This document shows, in pieces, positions 16,379 to 25,096 of a stretch of 64,000 bases of DNA. How positions within the stretch are numbered: position 1 is the first letter of the stretch; the number at the start of each line of letters is the position of its first letter. The notes below the pieces were generated by a model that saw only the letters and a list, made by a program, of their open reading frames with translations, made no database searches and was not told where the DNA came from. The stretch comes from a virus, in IMG/VR virus record IMGVR_UViG_3300037427_000542, positions 1-64,000 of that record; one strand, written 5' to 3'. Made by a program: the position numbers and the translations under genes.

Positions 16379-16800
16379 CAGGTGACGCAACAAAACTTTA
16401 TATATCGTGGGAAGATGTTAATGAATTAGTCTTTAAATTATTTAAAGAGTTAGGAAAACAAGATATAGACAAAGTGGTAGGCATATCAAGAGGTGGATTA
16501 ATACCTGGTGTTATGCTTTCACATTGGCTAGGCGCTGGCTTTGAACCACTTGAATGGCAAACTAGAGATGGTGAGTTTCAAGATAAGATTAAAGCTAACG
16601 GATTCAACAAAAATTTAAAGGGCACTATTTTTGTTGATGATATATGTGATAGTGCCTTAACAATAAAACAGATCAAGGAAATTATTCCAAACAGCAGGTG
16701 GGCTGTATTACACCAAAAAGCAGACATAGAGCTTGACTTTGTAGGCGAAAGACTGCATAATAACGACAAAAGATGGATAGTTTACCCTTGGGAAACATAA
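16375..16800 (+). CDS. Phosphoribosyltransferase-domain protein
   Basis: A 141-residue type I phosphoribosyltransferase fold. The PRPP-binding motif appears as TIFVDDICDSALTI, and VVGISRGGLIPGVML is the typical N-terminal strand-loop. I choose ATG 16375, which overlaps the previous stop region. Resembles xanthine/hypoxanthine phosphoribosyltransferases. In this cassette it may supply or salvage purine nucleotides, for example GTP for FolE; the substrate cannot be read from sequence. Confidence 0.75.
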   Translation: MTGDATKLYISWEDVNELVFKLFKELGKQDIDKVVGISRGGLIPGVMLSHWLGAGFEPLEWQTRDGEFQDKIKANGFNKNLKGTIFVDDICDSALTIKQIKEIIPNSRWAVLHQKADIELDFVGERLHNNDKRWIVYPWET

Positions 16801-16818
16801 TCTCATACAGGAGACAAA

Positions 16819-17499
16819 ATGATTAGTGAAGAGATAAAAGCTAGGTTACTAGAAACAGGACAAAGATTCCATGCGTCTGATAATATATCAGATGTTCTAG
16901 AGCCAGGCGATAAAGATAAATTGATTGATGAATTGGCTGGCAAGTTCCATGATGTTCTAAAGTCATTAGTAATAGATGTAGAAGGCGACCCTAACAGTAT
17001 AGACACTGGTAGGCGTATGGCAAAAATGTATATAAACGAAATTATGTCAGGTAGATATAATAAAATGCCAGACCCTAACAGTTTTCCTAACTATGTAGAA
17101 GATGGTTATGAAGGTATGTTGGTTGTGAGAAGTGAATTGAAAAGTGTATGTTCTCATCATCACCAAGCAGTTCGAGGCACAGCATACATAGGACTTATTG
17201 CAGGAGATAAACTATTAGGTCTAAGTAAGTACACAAGGATTGCACAATGGTGTGCTATGCGTGGTACATTACAAGAAGAACTTAATGTTATGATCGCTAA
17301 TAAGATACAAGAACATACAGGCGCTGAACATGTAGGTGTTTATGTACAAGCAACGCATGGTTGTTGTGAGAACAGAGGCATTAAGGCACATAGTTCCTTA
17401 ACACAGACAACTGTATTAAGAGGCGGATTTAAAAATTCAGACTTGAAGAAAGAATTTTTCGATAACATTAAATTACAACAAGAGTTTGCACCAAGATAA
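16819..17499 (+). CDS. folE: GTP cyclohydrolase I (FolE)
   Basis: Converts GTP to dihydroneopterin triphosphate, the first step to 7-deazaguanines and folate. The zinc ligands are visible: Cys111 and His114 in VCSHHHQ, and Cys182 in THGCCENRG. RRMAKMYINE and GLSKYTRIAQW are further family motifs. Length 226 is typical. Ribosome binding site GGAG upstream. Next to queE and upstream of queD, so most likely dedicated to the deazaguanine pathway. Confidence 0.95.
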   Translation: MISEEIKARLLETGQRFHASDNISDVLEPGDKDKLIDELAGKFHDVLKSLVIDVEGDPNSIDTGRRMAKMYINEIMSGRYNKMPDPNSFPNYVEDGYEGMLVVRSELKSVCSHHHQAVRGTAYIGLIAGDKLLGLSKYTRIAQWCAMRGTLQEELNVMIANKIQEHTGAEHVGVYVQATHGCCENRGIKAHSSLTQTTVLRGGFKNSDLKKEFFDNIKLQQEFAPR

Positions 17500-18008
17500 T
17501 GAATATTAATGGTAAACATGTAGTCGTTGATTTAGAAACACTTAGTACACATGCAGATGCATGTATTGTTTCTATTGGTGCAGTGCTTATTGACAACTTA
17601 GAAATCTCAGATACATTTTATATTAATGTTGATGGTAGAACTTGTAAAGAAGCAGGACTACATATAGAACCTGATACAATAAAATGGTGGGGCGAACAAA
17701 GTAAAGAGGCACAAGAAGCTTGGCAAAAGAATCCTGTTCCATTACAAGAAGCAATTGATAAATTTACATTATGGTATGGCAAAGAGTCTATTCCTATTTG
17801 GGGGTACGGTGCTAACTTTGATGTAGTAATATTAGAGAGTGCTTATAGAGCCTTGAACATGCCTTTCCCTTGGAAGTTCTGGGACATCTCTTGTTTAAGA
17901 ACAATAATGAATGTCTTAGATAAAAGATTACCTAAGGCAAACAATCACAATGCGTTAGATGATGCTACGGCAGAGGCGAAAGTATTAATTGAGATATTAA
18001 AATCATGA
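17499..18008 (+). CDS. DnaQ-fold 3'-5' exonuclease
   Basis: A 169-residue DEDDh nuclease. Motif I is VVDLETLST (catalytic Asp/Glu), motif II lies in WGYGANFDVVILE, and motif III is HNALDDATAEA. The DLETLST form is shared with RNase AS and phage DexA-like enzymes, so the substrate may be RNA or single-stranded DNA. The start overlaps the folE stop by one base, and its end overlaps the next gene. Confidence 0.85.
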   Translation: MNINGKHVVVDLETLSTHADACIVSIGAVLIDNLEISDTFYINVDGRTCKEAGLHIEPDTIKWWGEQSKEAQEAWQKNPVPLQEAIDKFTLWYGKESIPIWGYGANFDVVILESAYRALNMPFPWKFWDISCLRTIMNVLDKRLPKANNHNALDDATAEAKVLIEILKS

Positions 18009-19273
18009 GTAGAAAATTAGATTATGTAGTTTCAGGCACAAGTTATATGAGGTTTAGTAACCCAGGTATAGCTAAAGACGAAACGAATTCAAGCATTATT
18101 AATGTGCTTATAGACAAGCTGGTAACAGATGTTCACAGTCATAAATTTAGTATGTTATATAACGGACATACAGAGTCCAGCTTTGGAGATAGATTTACAG
18201 CATATAAGGATCATGTACATGAGATACATGCAGACTCAGGTGGACTACAAATTGTTACTCAAGGTATGACTATTACAGATGAATTAAAAGATAAAGTATA
18301 TGAGAACCAGGCAAAGTGGGCTGATGTAGGTATGTGCTTTGATGAGATACCTGTAGTCCTTACAGGAGATAGATCAGATAGAAACGATACAAAAGCTAGG
18401 TTCTTTGACTTTGAAAATTATGAAGAACTAGCTCGTAAGACAGGTAGAAATGTTAAACGACAATTAGAAATATTTGAAAAGAATGATAGTAAGTGTAAAC
18501 CTTATATTATCCTACAAGGTAATTGTGTTGATACATATCTTAGATGGTATGAACTTCTAATGGAGGAAGTACCTGCAGAATGGCATGATAGAATTGGTGG
18601 TGTAGCAATGGGAGCAGCAGCTCTAGGCACAGGTCCACTTGAAGATGTTAAACGAGCCTTTATTGCTAGTGAGATTGCTAAGGTATGGCCACAAGAAACT
18701 ATGCACCTACATGTATTAGGAGTAGGTAGTATTAGGCGTATGATTCCTTATCTAGTCTTTTGTCAGAACGGTTTGTATGACAATGTAGAAATATCTTATG
18801 ACTCTACTACACATAGCAGGGCGGTTGAGACAGGTTTATACTACATGGGACAAGGCACAACTAAGTTCAGTAGAAAAATGTCTAATTTGTATCGAGAAAT
18901 GTACGATAATGTGCAGGAAACGATCCAATTAGGCGTAGAATTAGACGAATTTCACACCATTATGAACACACCTAGCATGAAGGCAAAAGAGAAATATGGC
19001 AATTTAAACAAATGGATCTATGTTAGAACAGCATTTATCCTTATGTCCATTAGAAACTTTATGGGGCATCTAGAACAGATGATGAATGACAAAGAAACCT
19101 TATTGAAGTTTACGGGTAAGATGAAACTTGACGGACAGTTCAGGAACCTCTATAATGTAACTAATCGTGAGCAGTTTGATGCTTGGGAAAATAACCAGTA
19201 CTTAGGTGGTAGTATGAAATCAATGGCAGTAGGCACAGAAGCACCTAGTAGTTTAGAGGACTTATTTGAATGA
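18005..19273 (+). CDS. dpdA: DpdA-like DNA guanine transglycosylase
   Basis: Member of the tRNA-guanine transglycosylase superfamily; the phage DpdA branch swaps guanine in DNA for a 7-deazaguanine. Visible active-site features: HADSGGLQI with Asp77 (the TGT substrate-binding Asp), VAMGAAALG, HVLGVGSIRRM, and YDSTTHSR with Asp266 at the nucleophile position. The C-terminal Cys-x-Cys zinc site of tRNA-TGT is not apparent, favouring DpdA over TGT. Length 422. Companions queE, folE and queD are in the same run. Family call firm; DNA as substrate is inferred. Confidence 0.85.
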   Translation: MSRKLDYVVSGTSYMRFSNPGIAKDETNSSIINVLIDKLVTDVHSHKFSMLYNGHTESSFGDRFTAYKDHVHEIHADSGGLQIVTQGMTITDELKDKVYENQAKWADVGMCFDEIPVVLTGDRSDRNDTKARFFDFENYEELARKTGRNVKRQLEIFEKNDSKCKPYIILQGNCVDTYLRWYELLMEEVPAEWHDRIGGVAMGAAALGTGPLEDVKRAFIASEIAKVWPQETMHLHVLGVGSIRRMIPYLVFCQNGLYDNVEISYDSTTHSRAVETGLYYMGQGTTKFSRKMSNLYREMYDNVQETIQLGVELDEFHTIMNTPSMKAKEKYGNLNKWIYVRTAFILMSIRNFMGHLEQMMNDKETLLKFTGKMKLDGQFRNLYNVTNREQFDAWENNQYLGGSMKSMAVGTEAPSSLEDLFE

Positions 19274-19836
19274 ATATATTTTTACTTAATGAAAATCCAT
19301 TGTTGTGTGCAGAACAACATTGTGATAAACATGTTGTTAAAATGGTAATTGAATATGCACAGCTTATGTCTACAGCACATAGGTACTTAGACGGAGAATT
19401 ATATGGAGAGCTTACAGACAAAGGTAGAAAAATTAAAAGGTGGCGACATCCAAACTCTAACATGGAGTCTACTTTATACAAGGCCAGTCATGTCAACCAT
19501 CCAGATGGTTTGTGGGTTAGAAATAGTAATGCCAATTACGATTATCTATATGATCTATGGTTTAAATTATGTAAAGAATATACTCACAGGTATGGTAGGT
19601 TACACTTAACACAAGAAAAATTAGAACACTTACTTAGGTATGCACCTAAGAATATTCCACATGCTGATACAGCAGATGTAAAAGGCTTGCCACTAGCAAT
19701 GCCTGATGATGTAAAAGGTGAGAGTGTAGTCAACTCTTATCGTAGGTATTACAACAAATATAAAATTGACTTTGCTAAATATACAAACAGAGAGGAACCA
19801 ACATGGCTAACAAGGCATACCGTAAACGCTATATAA
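19270..19836 (+). CDS. Conserved phage protein of the deazaguanine region
   Basis: A 188-residue protein starting four bases before the dpdA stop. The conserved features are NIFLLNENPLLCAEQHCDKH, VVKMVIEYAQLMSTAHRYL, a SHVNHPDGLWVRNS stretch and CKEYTHRYGRLH. Proteins of this type occur in many phages and are sometimes labelled pyrimidine-dimer glycosylase-like; I cannot confirm that from the sequence. The conserved His and Cys suggest an enzyme. Tight coupling to dpdA makes a DNA-modification role plausible. Confidence 0.55.
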   Translation: MNIFLLNENPLLCAEQHCDKHVVKMVIEYAQLMSTAHRYLDGELYGELTDKGRKIKRWRHPNSNMESTLYKASHVNHPDGLWVRNSNANYDYLYDLWFKLCKEYTHRYGRLHLTQEKLEHLLRYAPKNIPHADTADVKGLPLAMPDDVKGESVVNSYRRYYNKYKIDFAKYTNREEPTWLTRHTVNAI

Positions 19837-20198
19837 AAGTAAGCTTTCAGAAAGAAGGAGTACACTTCTTCCCTGGAGCAGATACAAATCCTAAATATGC
19901 TACAGGCGATTGGGATGATGTTAGCTTCTTAGGATATCCTCATAGGCACATGTTCCATTTCTATATTACATTAGGAGTTACACATAACGATCGTGATGTA
20001 GAGTTCATACAATTTAAGCGTGAACTAGAAAGAACTTTTGATCAAGGTGTAATTAAACTAGACCACCAATCATGTGAAATGATTGGCGAATCACTTATAA
20101 ATTATATAGAAGAGAAGTATCCTAACAGAGCTGTTAGAGTTGAAGTATTTGAGGATAATGAAAACGGAGGCATCATAGAAAATGATTTATTTAGTTGA
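19803..20198 (+). CDS. Conserved protein with His-x-His motif, possibly T-fold
   Basis: A 131-residue protein overlapping the preceding gene by 34 bases. The pattern VHFFPGA, then YPHRHMFHFYITLGV, NDRDVEFIQFKREL and DHQSCE, then a final VEVFEDNENGG strand recalls the layout of 6-pyruvoyltetrahydropterin/QueD T-fold proteins. True QueD is encoded separately at 21242, so this is not a simple duplicate. Function unknown; the fold suggestion is inference. Confidence 0.45.
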   Translation: MANKAYRKRYIKVSFQKEGVHFFPGADTNPKYATGDWDDVSFLGYPHRHMFHFYITLGVTHNDRDVEFIQFKRELERTFDQGVIKLDHQSCEMIGESLINYIEEKYPNRAVRVEVFEDNENGGIIENDLFS

Positions 20199-21255
20199 TT
20201 TAGAATATGTAGAAACTAGATATACTGCCCAATGGAAAACAGAATTCCCTCAGCAAATAGCAGATGAGACTGGACAAGACATTACAGTTATTGAAGGTCC
20301 AGAAGAAATAGCAGCATGCACAACACCAGGTGCTTTTTTAAACTTTGCAGGCACAAACATTTATAAAGCAGAACAAGTAAAATTGTTAGCAGAGTACTTT
20401 AATAATAATCAGATTAAGAATGGAGATCACTTTGTTTTTGCAGACGCTTGGCATCCAGGTATAATTAATCTTAAATATATGTTAGATCTATTTCAGATAG
20501 ATGCAACAATACATGCACTATGGCATGCAGGCAGTTATGATCCACAAGATTTTTTAGGTAGAAAGATAGGCAATAAACCTTGGGTTAGACATACAGAATT
20601 AGCTTTCTTCGATGCTATAGATAAAAATTATTTTGCTAGTAATTTTCATATAGAAATGTTTGCTAGTACATTCTTTAATCCTTCAGACGAAGAATATATT
20701 AATAGTAAAATTGTTAGAACAGGCTGGCCTATGGAGTACTTAGGTAACTACATACAAGCAGGTAGAATAGAAAAAGACAATATTATTTTATTCCCTCACA
20801 GAGATGCACCTGAGAAACAACTAAGTATATTTAAAGATTTAGAAAAAGAATTACCACAATATAAATGGATTAATTGTAACGAATATAATTTAACTAAGGT
20901 TGAATATAATCAGTTACTTGAACAATCCAAGATGGTATTCTCAGCAAACTTACAAGAAACATTAGGCATTAGCTGTTATGAAATACTAATGGCAGGAGGT
21001 ATGCCTCTTGTTCCTAATAGACTATCTTATGTAGAAATGTATGAGGATATATTTAAGTACCCTACGCAATTTACAAAAGACTGGAAAGGATATCAAGACA
21101 ATAAAAGTATTCTATTAGGCAAGATAGAAACAATGATGGAAAATTTTAATTCACCTGAAATACAAGGTGCAATTAAGAGTAATAGAGACACGCTGAAGAC
21201 ACAATACTTCTCGGCAACAAACATATATCAGGAGTTAATGAATGAGAAAATTTAA
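20182..21255 (+). CDS. GT-B-type glycosyltransferase
   Basis: A 357-residue protein with the C-terminal hallmark of GT4-like retaining enzymes: ANLQETLGISCYEILMAGGMPLVPNRLSYVEMY, with the sugar-nucleotide-binding Glu residues, and the ILFPHRDAPEKQ strand. It overlaps neighbours on both sides (17 bases before, 14 bases into queD), placing it inside the deazaguanine cassette. It could glycosylate DNA or another target; no sequence feature decides this. Confidence 0.65.
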   Translation: MIYLVDLEYVETRYTAQWKTEFPQQIADETGQDITVIEGPEEIAACTTPGAFLNFAGTNIYKAEQVKLLAEYFNNNQIKNGDHFVFADAWHPGIINLKYMLDLFQIDATIHALWHAGSYDPQDFLGRKIGNKPWVRHTELAFFDAIDKNYFASNFHIEMFASTFFNPSDEEYINSKIVRTGWPMEYLGNYIQAGRIEKDNIILFPHRDAPEKQLSIFKDLEKELPQYKWINCNEYNLTKVEYNQLLEQSKMVFSANLQETLGISCYEILMAGGMPLVPNRLSYVEMYEDIFKYPTQFTKDWKGYQDNKSILLGKIETMMENFNSPEIQGAIKSNRDTLKTQYFSATNIYQELMNEKI

Positions 21256-21697
21256 ATATTTATCTACAAAAACATATGGACATGAGGAAGGCTTATCATG
21301 TGTATTTAGACAACCCTTGGCCTTACATAGTCATTGCAGTTTATTACATGGATATGCTTTATCTTTTAGTTTTAAGTTTGGTTGTGAGAAATTAGACGAC
21401 AAGAATTGGGTAGTAGATTTTGGCAACTTAAAGGAATTAAAAAAGTGGTTGAAAGATTCTTTTGATCACAAACATGCAGTAGCAAAAGACGATCCTGAGA
21501 TGGGAACATTTCTTAAACTAGAAGAACAAGGATTGTCAGAAGTAGTAGTAATGAATGGTGTTGGTTGTGAGAAATTTGCAGAACAAGCATTTCATTATGC
21601 AGATGAATTAGTAAGTAACTTGACAGACGGCAGATGTTATGCTGTCTCATGTGAAGTTAGGGAACACGGGGCTAACAGCGCTATATACGAGGGCTAA
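21242..21697 (+). CDS. queD: 6-carboxytetrahydropterin synthase QueD
   Basis: Makes 6-carboxytetrahydropterin from dihydroneopterin triphosphate, supplying QueE. Motifs: CSLLHGY with the candidate catalytic Cys32, VVDFGNLKELKKWL, FDHKHAV and a C-terminal REHGANSAIYEG. The usual HGH zinc motif reads HGY, so one ligand may be replaced, possibly by His29 or His31. Length 151. The gene is coupled to the glycosyltransferase and followed after three bases by gp47. Confidence 0.85.
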   Translation: MRKFKYLSTKTYGHEEGLSCVFRQPLALHSHCSLLHGYALSFSFKFGCEKLDDKNWVVDFGNLKELKKWLKDSFDHKHAVAKDDPEMGTFLKLEEQGLSEVVVMNGVGCEKFAEQAFHYADELVSNLTDGRCYAVSCEVREHGANSAIYEG

Positions 21698-21700
21698 CTT

Positions 21701-22762
21701 ATGAAAGTAGCTCTAGTTACAGACACCCATTTTGGTGCCAGAAGTGATAGTCTAGCTTTCGATGCTTACTTTGCTAAGTTTTATGACGAAACATTCTTTC
21801 CTTATTTAAAAGAACATGATATTAAAACTGTATGCCACTTGGGTGACATATTTGATAGACGAAAGTATATAAATTTTAATACATTGAAGTCCTGTAAAAG
21901 ATACTTCTTTAAACAGGCAGAGGATTTAGGTATAGACATACACATGATTCCAGGTAATCATGATACCTATTTTAAAAATACAAATGATGTAAACAGCCCT
22001 GACTTATTGTTAGGAGAATATAACAACATAACATTATATCAGGAACCAACAGAAATAATGTTAGATAGAGAGAAGGTACTTTACCTTCCATGGATATGTG
22101 GTGAGAATTATGACAGGACTATGGCCAAAATTAAAGAATCTGACGCAAAGACTTGCTTCGGACATTTCGAGTTCGCAGGTTACTTCCTTCTTCCTGGAAT
22201 GCCTAATCTCCATGGCATGGATACTGACGCTTTTGTTGACTTTGATCTTGTGGTCAGTGGCCATTTCCATCATCGCCATAGCAGAGGGAATATTACATAT
22301 ATGGGCAACCCTTATGAAATCACTTGGTCTGACTATAAAGACCCTAGAGGTTTCGCCATATATGACACGGTTAAAAGAGATTTGGAGTACATCAACAACC
22401 CGTTTAGAATCTTCCACAAGATTTATTACGACGATTCAGATTTCGAGGGGAGCAATGCCATTAGCAATTTTGATTTTACTAGTGTCGTTGGTTCTAATGT
22501 TAAACTAATTGTAAATAAAAAGACAGACTATAAAAAGTTTGATGTCTTTGTAGACAAATTATACACATGCAATCTAATTGATCTAAAAATTATTGAAGAC
22601 TTCTCAGAGTTTGAGGATGAGGCATTGGGTGAGGAAATAGATCTAGAAGATACAATGACATTGCTAAAAGAATATGTTGATGTTGTTGAAACAGATTTAG
22701 ACAAACAACGAATTAAAAATTTACTACAGAGCCTATACATCGAGGCACAAGATACAGTATGA
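21701..22762 (+). CDS. 47: Recombination nuclease subunit gp47
   Basis: Mre11-type phosphoesterase that works with gp46 to resect DNA ends and start recombination-dependent replication. Motifs in order: Asp8 and His10 in VTDTHFG, HLGDIFDRR, IPGNHDTYF, and VSGHFHHRH. Length 353 matches T4 gp47 (339). It overlaps gp46 by four bases as expected for a complex made in fixed proportion. Confidence 0.95.
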   Translation: MKVALVTDTHFGARSDSLAFDAYFAKFYDETFFPYLKEHDIKTVCHLGDIFDRRKYINFNTLKSCKRYFFKQAEDLGIDIHMIPGNHDTYFKNTNDVNSPDLLLGEYNNITLYQEPTEIMLDREKVLYLPWICGENYDRTMAKIKESDAKTCFGHFEFAGYFLLPGMPNLHGMDTDAFVDFDLVVSGHFHHRHSRGNITYMGNPYEITWSDYKDPRGFAIYDTVKRDLEYINNPFRIFHKIYYDDSDFEGSNAISNFDFTSVVGSNVKLIVNKKTDYKKFDVFVDKLYTCNLIDLKIIEDFSEFEDEALGEEIDLEDTMTLLKEYVDVVETDLDKQRIKNLLQSLYIEAQDTV

Positions 22763-24456
22763 TACAATTTAAAAATATTAAATGGAAAAATTTCCTGTCG
22801 ACTGGTAATGCTTATACAGAGATTGATTTTACAAAGTCTCCTAGTACATTAATTATAGGTGAGAACGGTTCAGGTAAATCTACATTATTAGATGCTTTGA
22901 CATTTGCATTATTTAATAAACCTTTTAGGAATGTATCTAAGCCCCAACTTATTAATACTATTAATGGCAAGAATTGTTTAGTAGAAATAGCATTTAGTAT
23001 AGGCACAAAGAACTATACTATTAAGAGAGGACTACAACCTAGAGTATTTGATATTACAATTAATGGAGACTTGTTAGATAAGAATGCTAACATAAGAGAC
23101 TTCCAAAAATATCTAGAAGAGAATATTCTAAAACTTAATTACAAGTCTTTTACACAAATTGTTATGTTAGGTAGTGCCTCATTTACACCTTTCATGCAGT
23201 TACACTTGGGTGCTAGGCGAGAGATTATTGAGGATATATTAGACATCAGTATCTTTACAAGCATGAATGCTGTACTTAAAGGCAAGCTTACACAATTAGA
23301 AAACGATAAAAGAATTATAGAAGGTGAGATAGATGTTGCAAAACAAAAGTGTAATCTTCAAGAAACATATATAAAAACATTGGAGGATGATAAATCATCT
23401 AAAGTCACACAGATCTTAAAAGACATTAAGGAGACTGATAATGCGATCGAGACGGCTACTGAAGAAGCTCAGCGATTCGGGAAGGAGAAGCAGGAGGTTG
23501 GTCCTGTTAGCGAAAAGAAAAGAAAACTTGAAGAATTTAGAAGCAAGTTCGAAAGTCAAATTGCCAACCACAGAAAAGAACTAGAGTTCTTCCACAACAA
23601 TGAAGAGTGTCCTACTTGCCAGCAAGGCATAGAACACGATCACAAAGATTTAATGACACAAAGAGATGAACAAAAAATCTCTGAACTTGAAACAGCTCTA
23701 GAAGAACTGAATACGAAGTATAGCGAGGTAGAAGTATTAGTACAAAAGGTTCAAGAGTTAGATGAAAAGATAATAGAAACAAACAATGAAGTCATTACAC
23801 AACAAAGAATACAACAGCGCCTACAGTTAGAACTTAGTGATACAGAACACAAGACAGGCAACATTAAAGATGAGAAAACAAAACTTAAAACTCTAGCAAA
23901 GAGTACACTTAAAAAGGTTGAAAGTAGAAGTGAACTAAGCAACAACGAACATTATTTTAATGTTGCTAAGTCTATGTTACAGGATACCGGAATCAAGACA
24001 AAGATTATAAAAGCATATCTACCTATAATAAATAAATTAGTTAACAAATATTTAGCAGCAATGGATTTCTTTGTTCAGTTTGATTTAGACGAAACATTTA
24101 AAGAAACTATTAAGAGTAGAGGCAGAGATAAATTTAGTTACGCATCTTTTAGTGAAGGTGAAAAACAAAGAATAGATTTAGCATTAGTTTTTACATGGAG
24201 AACTATTGCTAAGATGAAGAACAGCGCTAGTACAAATATTTTATTATTAGATGAAGTGTTTGATAGTAGTTTAGATGTTAATGGTACAGACTATGTTATG
24301 GAATTGTTGAACACAATAGGCGAAGATACAAATGTCTTTGTAATCTCGCACAAGGGTGATCAACTATTTGACAAGTTTAGATCTGTAGTTAGATTTGAAA
24401 AAAGACAAAACTATTCTGTATTAGAGAATAGGAAAAAAGAAAATGAAATACACTGA
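22759..24456 (+). CDS. 46: Recombination nuclease subunit gp46 (Rad50-like)
   Basis: SMC-type ATPase partner of gp47. The N-terminal Walker A is GENGSGKST; long coiled-coil arms surround a zinc hook (CPTCQQG); the C-terminal half carries the signature SFSEGEKQRIDLAL and Walker B ILLLDEVFD. Length 565, like T4 (560). It overlaps the next gene by 14 bases. Confidence 0.95.
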   Translation: MIQFKNIKWKNFLSTGNAYTEIDFTKSPSTLIIGENGSGKSTLLDALTFALFNKPFRNVSKPQLINTINGKNCLVEIAFSIGTKNYTIKRGLQPRVFDITINGDLLDKNANIRDFQKYLEENILKLNYKSFTQIVMLGSASFTPFMQLHLGARREIIEDILDISIFTSMNAVLKGKLTQLENDKRIIEGEIDVAKQKCNLQETYIKTLEDDKSSKVTQILKDIKETDNAIETATEEAQRFGKEKQEVGPVSEKKRKLEEFRSKFESQIANHRKELEFFHNNEECPTCQQGIEHDHKDLMTQRDEQKISELETALEELNTKYSEVEVLVQKVQELDEKIIETNNEVITQQRIQQRLQLELSDTEHKTGNIKDEKTKLKTLAKSTLKKVESRSELSNNEHYFNVAKSMLQDTGIKTKIIKAYLPIINKLVNKYLAAMDFFVQFDLDETFKETIKSRGRDKFSYASFSEGEKQRIDLALVFTWRTIAKMKNSASTNILLLDEVFDSSLDVNGTDYVMELLNTIGEDTNVFVISHKGDQLFDKFRSVVRFEKRQNYSVLENRKKENEIH

Positions 24457-25096
24457 ACAATTTGCCAAACACGAATACTTAACAGACAAATGCTGGCCAC
24501 ATACATATGGTCCTAAGATTTATGATGACTTGTTTGAACCTATACAACATACAGTTAGAAATTATTTAGAGTTAGGCTCTGCTTATGGTGGGTCTGCTTT
24601 ATTAGCTAGAGATTATTTTACTAGGGCTACAGTATGGACAGTAGATATTGTTAGTCCTAATAGAAGAATACAATCCTCAGATAGAATTATTACATTACAA
24701 GCAGACGCATATCAAAAACGAATAGCTGATATGTTTCCACCTGACATGGATATTATTATTGATGATGCCTCACATAATATAGAGCATCAACAAAAAGCAA
24801 TTGAATTATATCTTTCTAAACTAACAGTAGGTGGACATTTTATTATAGAAGATGTAGAGTCTCCAACAAACTCTTTTAAATTGTTTGATAAAAAAGTAGA
24901 CGAGGTTTATAACAAATTAAAGACTCGAGGTAATATGTATCTTGACTATGAAGTATCTACATACGAAGGCCCAGAGTACTATGCTAATGTAAAACCTGGA
25001 AGAGAAGAACAAGCAGAAGAAGAAATGAAAGAGTATGGTGAGTTAAGACTAAAAGCAAAGAATGATAACTTATACATTGTAAAGAGAAAAGTATGA
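24443..25096 (+). CDS. Class I SAM methyltransferase-like protein
   Basis: A 217-residue protein with NYLELGSAYGGSALLARDYF (SAM-binding loop), VWTVDIVSP (acidic end of strand 2) and a DMDIIIDDASHNIEHQQ motif with GGHFIIEDVE, typical of macrocin/CmcI-like O-methyltransferases. It is translationally linked to gp46 and to the next gene. Substrate unknown; a sugar or small-molecule target is a guess by family. Confidence 0.65.
   Translation: MKYTEQFAKHEYLTDKCWPHTYGPKIYDDLFEPIQHTVRNYLELGSAYGGSALLARDYFTRATVWTVDIVSPNRRIQSSDRIITLQADAYQKRIADMFPPDMDIIIDDASHNIEHQQKAIELYLSKLTVGGHFIIEDVESPTNSFKLFDKKVDEVYNKLKTRGNMYLDYEVSTYEGPEYYANVKPGREEQAEEEMKEYGELRLKAKNDNLYIVKRKV

Noticed and set aside
18005-19273. Housekeeping tRNA-guanine transglycosylase (queuosine in tRNA)
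   Set aside because: The C-terminal Cys-x-Cys zinc site of tRNA-TGT is not evident, and the phage context with folE/queD/queE favours the DpdA branch; a tRNA role is not fully excluded.
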